From Zygaena filipendulae (Eukaryota; Arthropoda; Insecta; Lepidoptera; Zygaenidae): a stretch of 64,000 nucleotides of DNA. Both the position numbers and the translations under genes were made by a program. Below are positions 58,501 to 64,000 of the stretch, piece after piece (the first letter of the stretch is position 1; each line of letters begins with the position of its first letter). The notes under the pieces were generated by a model that saw nothing but the letters and a program-made list of their open reading frames with translations, made no database searches and was not told where the DNA came from. The stretch is taken from positions 10,260,001 through 10,324,000 of the forward strand of contig OU015653.1 in NCBI GenBank assembly GCA_907165275.2, read 5' to 3'.

Positions 58501-59506
58501 ATGAATTATCTTCTTCATAATTAAGAACCCTCATATCGCCGAATTAAATTAGTTACGTTAAGATCAGAGAATTATGATCTCAATTAAACAAAAATATAAT
58601 TAGATACCGATAAAATGTGTTTTCTTAAGTATGTATTATCTTATGATTCATGATATTTTAAGGATATTCATTTTTATAGATCTACTCACATAACAGGTGA
58701 CGTGTAATTGAAGAAAATTTAAGAAAAAGTTAATCTACTTTTGGTTAAAGATATTTGTAAAGAATCTAAGGAATGAAACTGTTTAATTTTGTAGTTATTT
58801 GAATTTTGATAAAATTGAATGCTAAAGAGACCTTTTGCATCAGTAAAAACATGTATAGGACCTAAAAAAATTGTATGTGTGATGAGTTACAAAATATATT
58901 ATTAAGGTTTATGATTTTGATAAAAAAATATTGTGGCATGTGAAATATTGTGGCCCAATATCAATGTTGTATACTCTACAGGTTACAACATATTTAGTAT
59001 GATTTCCCAGGGAGTTCCCTATAATAGGGCAGTCTACCATCTATCATAATATACATAGTATGTTATAATGTACATATTATATATCAATAATCAATATGTA
59101 TGTAAATGGATATATTATTTTTGGCTGACATTTACCATTTTAAATTTTCAAATATGCTTTAAATGGGAATTAGAAGTGTTGCAATTTTTATATTATTAAA
59201 ATATTAAACTACAAGACAGTTAATCAAACTAACCAAACTGAAGTTTTGGCTCATAAAAACTATTTTAGAGCTTTTTTAAGTATTAACCAAATACCAAAAT
59301 GTATGTATTTATTGAAACATAAACTTACTCTTTCATGTCTACATTTAAGTAAAAATACAATGTTGACCAATTTCATAGACTTGATGCCATAATTATTAAA
59401 GTTAATATTTCTCATAAGTGTAGTTACTTACTGGTTCATTTTTGACATTTGATAAATTTGGCGACACGGTGCCTGAGTCGGCCTCTGTTTCCCCTTTTGA
59501 TGACAT
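49283..59506 (-). CDS. C2H2 zinc-finger protein with Ikaros-type C-terminal fingers (six exons)
   Basis: Exons 59506-59432, 57395-56881, 56206-55899, 54882-54755, 51168-50986 and 49522-49283 join in phase to 482 codons plus TGA. It is probably a nuclear DNA-binding regulator. Fingers: a C2HC-like finger at 45-66, then C2H2 fingers at 90-110, 118-138, 146-167 and 177-198. After a Ser/Ala-rich linker and a basic patch (REDLRRRISARGRARGS), two C-terminal fingers follow at 431-451 and 459-481. The last pair (HKGCH, WKCNICG, YEFNSHL) has the spacing and key residues of the dimerisation fingers of Ikaros, TRPS1 and hunchback (family knowledge). The N-terminal fingers do not match Ikaros closely, so orthology is open and no symbol is given. 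Confidence 0.88.
49755..49937. mobile_element. 238-bp MITE family, truncated copy
   Basis: Contains TTATTGGGAGTTAGAGAACG through TTGCTTATCTATATCC; the left end is missing. It lies in the last intron of the zinc-finger gene, 230 bp upstream of the final exon. Confidence 0.7.
50194..50462 (-). mobile_element. tRNA-derived SINE
   Basis: The minus strand starts with a tRNA-like head (GGCGCAATTGGGCACCATGC, later GGCTTCGATTCCCG as B box), continues through the shared body (ACACAAGCTTATAGCTTAGT, GTGGGATCAAGTAG) and ends in an AT-rich tail. It lies inside the zinc-finger gene's last intron, same strand. Confidence 0.78.
50986..51168 (-). CDS. Zinc-finger gene exon 5: acidic then basic linker
   Basis: Between CTATTGCAG (ends 51169) and a GTACGT donor (50985 downwards), phase 0 on both sides; 61 codons. 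The sequence runs from acidic (NAHEESSSGEVRDGEANGG) to Ser/Leu-rich (SSSLSSLIKVSPLKSLL) to strongly basic (RRRISARGRARGS), the last a plausible nuclear-localisation signal. Confidence 0.8.
51180..51483. mobile_element. MITE (AATGGGCATGATGACA family), diverged copy
   Basis: Begins about 12 nt upstream of the acceptor of exon 51168. Contains TATTTAGTCCATCAGATAGA, a central GTGACGTCACGCC region and CGTGTCCAATATTTTTATTT. It probably supplies part of the branch-point region of this intron. Confidence 0.65.
51830..52100 (-). mobile_element. tRNA-derived SINE, best-preserved copy
   Basis: Reading the minus strand from 52100: GGGACCCTATTGGCGCAGTA and a GGTTTCGGGTTCGATTCCCG B-box region, then GTGTGATGGACACAGGGTTC, a body shared with the other copies and an (ATT)n-like tail at 51830-51850. 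Order and boxes fit a Pol III tRNA-derived SINE. Confidence 0.85.
52310..52911. mobile_element. ~630-bp non-autonomous element, inverted copy
   Basis: Inverted relative to 26199-26826: shares AGTGTCACATGACCCTGTCA, TTGAACTAGTGACGTCATTC and the terminal ATCATGCAAGTATCC. The left boundary is blurred by AT-rich sequence. Confidence 0.72.
52912..54754. other. Zinc-finger gene intron
   Basis: AT-rich. A GT-rich low-complexity tract lies at 54130-54215. The 53890-53950 stretch (GGGACCTACTTTTAAGCATT) is an inverted relative of 6040-6110. No extra exon found. Confidence 0.45.
54755..54882 (-). CDS. Zinc-finger gene exon 4: Ser-rich linker
   Basis: Acceptor GTGTACAG ends at 54883, phase 1; donor GTAATG begins at 54754, phase 0. 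Encodes EARMNGEGPSSPQSGDSAVA through SITPSITLIPIKQ. A second donor (GAGAAG then GTAATC) lies 14 nt downstream but would break phase with exon 5, so the first is preferred. Confidence 0.8.
54945..55245. mobile_element. Two CCGCGG-type repeat copies
   Basis: The first ends GGTGAAACCGCGGGGAACAG near 55050; the second runs from about 55075 to GAAATCACGGGGCACAGC near 55243. Both are in the intron between exons 3 and 4. Confidence 0.65.
55899..56206 (-). CDS. Zinc-finger gene exon 3: completes finger 5, then linker
   Basis: Acceptor GCTCCACAG ends at 56207; donor GTATGT begins at 55898. The first full codon is His198, the last zinc ligand of finger 5, so the finger is split by the intron. The rest (GIDLDNPGPGNNSVSLLAAG and SSLGSGLSVSVAAAYSDSG) is a Ser/Ala/Gly-rich linker. 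Phases 2 in, 1 out. Confidence 0.87.
56568..56733. mobile_element. MITE (AATGGGCATGATGACA family), partial copy
   Basis: Contains AAACTTTAATGCGCTTTATC, AAAATACGTGTTTAATGATT and AAGACGGACTAATTAAAATT, ending GACAACATCCCTATT. The left end is missing. Confidence 0.6.
56737..56828 (+). mobile_element. SINE 3' fragment with ATT-repeat tail
   Basis: GCTTAGTGTGGGATCAAGTA, then AGTGGATTATTATTATTATT. It lies 50 nt from the donor of the main finger exon. Confidence 0.65.
56881..57395 (-). CDS. Zinc-finger gene exon 2: five N-terminal zinc fingers
   Basis: Acceptor TTACTTTAG ends at 57396, phase 0; donor GTAATA begins at 56880, phase 2. Encodes residues 26-196 with C45-C48-H62-C66, C90-C93-H106-H110, C118-C121-H134-H138, C146-C149-H162-H167 and C177-C180-H193 (His198 is in the next exon). 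Fingers 2 and 3 are joined by HTGVKPYEC, close to the classic TGEKPY linker of DNA-binding fingers; 3 and 4 by HTKSLPYHC. Confidence 0.93.
57490..57690. mobile_element. MITE (AATGGGCATGATGACA family), diverged copy
   Basis: Starts AATGGGCTGAATGAC and ends AAAGCCCATC, with CTAGGCGTGACGTCACACGC in the middle. Strongly eroded, lying 100 bp upstream of the main finger exon. Confidence 0.5.
57746..58197. mobile_element. hAT-like non-autonomous element (GGGTTGGCAACC ends)
   Basis: Ends CATGGGTTGGCAACC and GGTTGCCGACCCACA are inverted repeats (12 of 15). Flanks are ATGTAGAT and GTGTAGAT (57738-57745, 58198-58205), an 8-bp duplication with one mismatch, as expected for hAT elements. Internal GGGCCACA and GTGTGGCCCGCGGGCTGC resemble hAT-derived repeats of many animals. 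An (AAAT)n tract precedes it at 57713-57738. Confidence 0.8.
58218..58452. mobile_element. MITE (AATGGGCATGATGACA family), diverged copy
   Basis: Contains ATGACGTCACGAGCCCTCAT, AACTTTAATGTGTTTTATCT, GGGTGTCCATAGTTTTATTT and a right end ACATACCCATGATGCCC. Confidence 0.6.
58453..59431. other. Zinc-finger gene intron 1, distal part
   Basis: AT-rich; no repeat family or extra exon recognised. Confidence 0.45.
59432..59506 (-). CDS. Zinc-finger gene, first coding exon
   Basis: ATG at 59506; 25 codons (MSSKGETEADSGTVSPNLSN, then VKNEP) up to a consensus GTAAGTAAC donor at 59431, phase 0. A possible 5' UTR acceptor (TTTGATTTTGTAG) lies about 50 nt upstream, so transcription may start further right. 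The VKNEP text resembles a SUMO-type VKxE site; this is only suggestive. Confidence 0.82.
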
Positions 59507-61200
59507 CACATCACAGATCGTGGTCTACCTGGACATCACTCTCCCGACACGTACGGCTACAAAATCAAACTTACACATTTAATTACAAAAACACAATTTA
59601 TTATCATTACTAATAATGGCATTCACAAAGTCACGATGATAAAAAAGCTTTACTCCTAAGAATGAAGAGTGACCTATTTACGAAAACAAAATATCGACTC
59701 GCGTCATGCTATTTTTTATTAAAAGCGTTATCAGTTTTATTCCATGCCAATCCCGCAACTTGTTTACAGAAACAAAGATAAATGCAAACACACTAAGCAA
59801 ATTACATGCTCACGTTTTGATACGTCGACAGCCAGAGCAGCGGTATTTCAGGGAGAGATCGCTATGTGGCCTAATTCGATGCTCAGAACTCGATGCACAA
59901 AATTCGTGTTACGCGTATAACTGTAAATGCACAAATATGTGGATCCCCACCATTAGATTATGTTAATTGAACATTATAATTTGCCTCTTCACGAAATATT
60001 TTATCTAAATCACGTTTAATTATATATTTTAACTAAATAGCAAACCCATTTTATCAGATGATGAATAATAAAAAACTACACCTCCTACACACTACACTTC
60101 GCCTTCGCCTTTAGATTTTTTTTCTTTTGCTCACCATAGAGTAGTAGAGTATAGTAGTAGAGTATAGTGTTGTGAATCCTCAGAACAATGTGAATCTAAA
60201 GAGCGGCAGCGTGGGTCTCTAAAAAAACGCTAAAAATGAATAGGTACAGTGAAAATGAAATGAAATAACTTTATTGAAATTACCGCGGGAATTCCAAAAT
60301 TAATACGGGTAAAACTGCATAAAAACTTCCCACAGAGCATCCTATTAAAGTTCAACGGTGGAGAGTTGCCGCCAAAAGTTCCGGTAAAGCATTGAAATGC
60401 ATCTCATCAATGCATTTCGTTGTAAATTACTTCAGAAGAAGAAAAATACTACTGAATTGGCTGTATGGACTTACTTCCTTTGCCTTCCCCATTGGGGTTT
60501 TATAAAAGAAGATCTCTTTGCGTAGACGGAGAATAGAATTCTATTCTCCGTCCACGTCTCTTTGCCTTTAAATAGGGATGTGACAGCGAGTGAACAAACA
60601 AATTATTTTTATAATCGATTTAATATTCGACTTGATAAAAATCTATTTCAGTAAAAAACGATCAAATAAGTATTGTGGAAAAACCGATTTTATTTATTAT
60701 ACTGCATGCTTTTTTTTGTAATAATGGAATTAAGAGATTAAAATTAACAATTTATGAGACAAGTGTAAGAAAAGCAAAGCACTATTTCAAAATAAAAATA
60801 AAAAGCGCTAACTTTTTATTAGAATAAAAAAGACAAAACGACAACCTTTTGGCCGCAAGACATCCTTCCAAATCTTTTTTTTATAACTTGGGTTTCCTCC
60901 AAATGTATAAATTTGGAGGAAACAAAAAAAAAATTAAATATCGAATTATATTTATATTTCATGACATCCGTAAACCCTAGTTAATTTATTCATTTAATTT
61001 TTTCGACCGGTGTGTTCTGTAACTACCGTACTACTTCAACGTTCTCTCTGACTCTGACTTTAGACATATGTCTAGTTAATTTGTGCTTCAATCATTCAAC
61101 TCGTTCACATTTGTGTGTATGTTTTTCGTCTGTGATTGAGATGTGGATTAATGACAATTGCCATAAAAAAAAAAAAAAAAGATGTGGATTGAGACCACAA
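59507..61200. other. Region upstream of the zinc-finger gene
   Basis: Expected to hold promoter and 5' UTR, none of which I could define. 60350-60500 is a repeat related (inverted) to 42765-42915. A short palindrome insertion lies at 60521-60556. The rest is AT-rich. Confidence 0.45.
60513..60564. repeat. 36-bp hairpin insertion with 8-bp direct repeats
   Basis: TCTCTTTG (60513-60520 and 60557-60564) flanks a 36-bp insert that is palindromic at 17 of 18 paired positions, including a perfect 28-bp core at 60525-60552 (half-site GACGGAGAATAGAA). It has the same form as the two insertions at 39586-39682. Confidence 0.82.
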
Positions 61201-61212
61201 ATTAGGGAACCA

Positions 61213-61318
61213 GGAATTCACAACACGATAATGTACGACACTGGAATGTACAGCACTGGAATGCGCGACACTGGATTGTACGACACCGGAATGTACAGCA
61301 CCGGAATTGGTGACACCG
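61213..61318 (+). repeat. 15-bp minisatellite (GGAATGTACAGCACC), copy 1
   Basis: About five to six units of GGAATGTACAGCACC or GGATTGTACGACACC. Because the unit is 15 bp it stays open in both strands (plus frame reads TGMYSTGMRDTGLYDTGMYS). The inverse array is at 63798-63900. Confidence 0.85.
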
Positions 61319-61407
61319 CTCCTATTGGTCGATGAAATCACGCCTCCTTTCTTTGTGCTCGTTTACGTTACTTACCTAAATACTGGGTCAAGTTATTGTC
61401 AAATACG

Positions 61408-61512
61408 GCACATACAGGCTGTTGTTTTGGTCAGCAACGCGCGTAACGGAGGTAGTAATATAACTAATATGGGTTCTAAAAAAAATATAAAAAAAATATA
61501 TTTTTTATAATT
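61408..61512 (+). mobile_element. Interspersed repeat end (TACAGGCTGTTGTTTTGGTC)
   Basis: TACAGGCTGTTGTTTTGGTC, then a variable stretch and AAAAAAAATATAAAAAAAAT. An inverted copy is at 62890-63003. Type unknown; the A-rich end suggests a retroposon tail. Confidence 0.65.
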
Positions 61513-62139
61513 CGGAACATTATTTAAAAGAAAATCTCTGCACAAGATATCTAAAAATGTTTACATTAAATGGTAATTGGTAAAGCCTTAGCGCGTAGAC
61601 TAGAGCTACGACATCTACGCGCTACGAGCAGCTACATCGCGCGTCGCGTCGTCGCCGGTACCTACTTAGGTAGGTACCTACTTTTGCACAAACGTTTTAC
61701 CTATTTAGATCACGGTAAGTAAACAACACATTTTAGACTCTCTTTCCCTCCATATTTTACTGGGCTTAGGACCGGCAAAGGAACTGAATAATTTAGAAAT
61801 TATTAAATTAGAAATGACATTTTTATCCATTAATAATATCCATTAAAGTTCTATGGCGCTGTTATTAAGTACCTTTGGCGTATTTAAAAAGGTGAACGAA
61901 CTTATTTACAATCATTAAACGTGATTTACAAATTATTGATTACACATAACACGAAGTCTTCTAAAAGTTTTTTTTATTTACACTGATTTTACGTTAACGG
62001 TTTATCTGTTCAGTGTCTACCGCGTTGCGCGATGCACACAGAAGCACGACATCGCAAATTGTCTTTTAATCGCGATAAAACAGTTTAATTGTTCGTAATC
62101 ACTTCTAAAGCGTTCAGTATCTCTTGTTTTAATGTGTCG

Positions 62140-62596
62140 GCGTATTCGTCATGCGTACCACTTTACGTCACCCCACAAATAAAAGTCCAATTGAGTTAGA
62201 TCGGGTGAACGTGGTGGCCACGGTATGGGTCCACCTCTTCCTATCCAACGATCACCAAACTCCGATGTTAAATGGTCAATGCCAAAGCTTCGCCCAGCAT
62301 CCCAGGTAGGTATTCGCGCGCGGCTGCGCACGAAAGTAGGTATTCAAGGACTGCATCTTGAACATTAACAGGGAGCCCAGATTGACCTCTACCTGTTGTG
62401 TGACGAGGTGTAGCGAATGTTACCCATTCCCTGAGACTAAAAACAACAGTCCTTATGGTGTAACGAGTTTCACTTGGACGAGTTGAAAACGTCGCACTCC
62501 ACTCGGCCACACTATTCGCTTCATCTTCGCTATTACTAAATACTCAATAAATCGTAAATTTCACTATTGGTTAATCCTGCGAACGACCGAGCCATT
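62140..62596 (-). pseudogene. Broken mariner-like (DUF4817/DDE) transposase
   Basis: Read on the minus strand, a start-like MARSFAGLTNSEIYDLLSI ends at a stop. Another frame then gives VAEWSATFSTRPSETRYTIR and FSLREWVTFATPRHTTGRGQ, matching the helix-turn-helix (DUF4817-type) domain of arthropod Tc1/mariner relatives. A third frame gives IPWPPRSPDLTQLDFYLWGD, the catalytic-domain motif around the second conserved Asp. Most of the catalytic core between is missing. Stops, frameshifts and deletion show it is dead. Confidence 0.8.
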
Positions 62597-62619
62597 TTAG
62601 CACAGAAACAACGCACGCG

Positions 62620-62860
62620 CAATAGCCGCGGCTGTGGAAGGCAGACTAGCTGGCGCCTGGCGCTGGCCGCTGGCGCTAGCGCCGGCGGGCGGGGGTGGCA
62701 CATCGCCGCGCCCCCCGGCCCCCGCCGCCCGGCCGCCCCGCCGCATTCGCCCGCGTTCCCACCGAGGCGGGGTGTATGTAGGTACTATGTACGTAGGTAC
62801 CATTGCATGCCGTATGATGCGCGCCGCGCGCCGCGGTCAACGACCGGTAGCGTAGGCTCG
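62620..62860. other. GC-rich island, unassigned
   Basis: A strongly GC/CG-rich patch (GCGCTAGCGCCGGCGGGCGG) next to the broken transposase start, open on both strands but without a known domain or clear splice pair. Confidence 0.4.
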
Positions 62861-62889
62861 CCCGCTTGTATAAACAAAATAAATAATTT

Positions 62890-63003
62890 TTTCGGATTTT
62901 CCTTGAAAAAATAATTATTTTTTTTTATATTTTTTTTGACATCAGTATCGTTAGTACAACCACCTCTGTGACGGGCGTTGTTGACCAAAACAACAGCCTG
63001 TAT
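62890..63003 (-). mobile_element. Inverted copy of the TACAGGCTGTTGTTTTGGTC repeat
   Basis: The minus strand reads TACAGGCTGTTGTTTTGGTC, then AACAACGCCCGTCACAGAGG and an A-rich end, inverted relative to 61408-61512. Confidence 0.65.
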
Positions 63004-63790
63004 ATTTTATGTTAGATTTTTTGGTGATGATTATTAGGTTTCATGTTAGTGTTTATGCCCATTACGTTATTATGTTACAGTCTATAGGCAGGATAATCAA
63101 ACAACGGACCACTCTATATATTTTACTGTATAGACTTAGAGTACAATACACTAAATCTGGTCCCTTAGTTTACATCTTATAATTATTATTTCCACGAGCT
63201 ATGTGCCCTATACAGATTGTACAGATTATAAAAGTTACGAAAAGAAAGGAACCAAAACTGTATTAACTGGCGAACGGGAAGCGACTGCCGAGCGGTTAGC
63301 TTCGCCTGATTTACGTCACCTTTCCTACACCTATCCTATAGTAGGTACTAGTGTGGCGATGATGTCACTATAAGCTATTTATTGAAATAAGTAAAAAGTA
63401 ATGAGAACATTACTATCAAGGCCACATCATGAACAGATTTGAAAGTAGTATACCCGACATTCTTTATTAGGTTAGGTTCTTACTGATGATCAGGTCTCGC
63501 AAGCCGAGCGAGCGTAGCGAGCGTGCCGCGGTAGCGGCCGGCGATGCGCTAAAGACAAAATAAGGTGACATTTATTCGATTAATTCTTAGGTGTGACCAC
63601 GAAGTTTCGATATATTATGCAAAAAAAAAGAATATAACAAGTTGTAACAATTCATTAAAGTGAAAAATAATAATTACGTTACTAAATATTACACTTGGAC
63701 TTGTTATTTGAATTTCCATCAGATTTTGAGACAGTAACTACTAACTACCTACTACCTGCATTGTATTGAATACTACTAAACGGAGCACGA
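63004..63790. other. Unassigned AT-rich stretch
   Basis: No repeat family or gene recognised. A small GC-rich patch lies near 63500-63550 (GCGAGCGTAGCGAGCG). Confidence 0.4.
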
Positions 63791-63797
63791 TGTCGGC

Positions 63798-63900
63798 TAG
63801 GCCTTGAAATCCGGTGTCGCCAATTCCGGTGCTGTACATTCCGGTGTCGTACAATCTCGTGTCGTGCATTCCGGTGTCGCCTTTTCCGGTGCTGTACAAT
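63798..63900 (-). repeat. 15-bp minisatellite, inverted copy 2
   Basis: On the minus strand it reads GGATTGTACGACACC, GGAATGTACAGCACC and GGAATTGGCGACACC, the same units and partly the same order as 61213-61318. Confidence 0.83.
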
Positions 63901-64000
63901 ACAGGGACTCCACAAATTAATTAGACTTATGTTGAGACTCGTTCTTACTTCATAGTTATATTTCATCGTTTTTGTTTTGATGGGATTTGATAAAACGTAC

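Overview
The window looks like a piece of a moth or butterfly (lepidopteran) nuclear genome. It is AT-rich, with short GC-rich exons in long introns, and is crowded with small repeats typical of Lepidoptera: elements ending in CCGCGGTTTCACCCGCG-type sequence, tRNA-derived SINEs and many MITEs. I saw no bacterial, phage or CRISPR features. The species call is inference; no marker gene is present.

Two spliced protein-coding genes were reconstructed by joining reading frames across GT/AG sites with matching phases, both on the minus strand. (1) Liprin-beta runs from an ATG at 42565 down past the left part of the window. Eight coding exons (42565-42457, 33860-33637, 15144-14971, 8562-8407, 5634-5463, 3349-3151, 2760-2538, 1738-1528) give 489 codons through the second SAM domain; the third SAM domain and the C-terminus must lie left of the window. 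Three more exons at 16818-15541 form a second start that splices in phase into the same coiled-coil exon, so they are probably an internal promoter and alternative N-terminus. (2) A C2H2 zinc-finger protein runs from an ATG at 59506 to a stop at 49283 in six exons (482 aa). It has five N-terminal fingers and a C-terminal finger pair of the Ikaros/TRPS1/hunchback type. A scaffold protein and a transcription factor sit head to tail with about 6.7 kb between them; no functional link is implied.

The rest is introns and intergenic DNA filled with mobile elements. 0-1.3 kb: broken non-LTR retrotransposon. 1.8-9.2 kb: repeats close to liprin exons and three copies of a 238-bp MITE. 17-28 kb: palindromic MITEs, a tandem array of a TE-derived unit, and other elements. 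30-35 kb: two long copies of one repeat with open frames. 38.9-39.8 kb: complex foldback element. 43.6-44.1 kb: MITE with perfect 85-bp inverted ends. 46-58 kb: SINEs, a hAT-like element and more MITEs around the zinc-finger exons. 61.2-63.9 kb: inverted minisatellites enclosing a dead mariner-like transposase.

The most unusual signals are three tiny hairpin insertions flanked by 7-8 bp direct repeats, the internal liprin-beta start, and transposon ends lying about 30 nt from liprin 3' splice sites.
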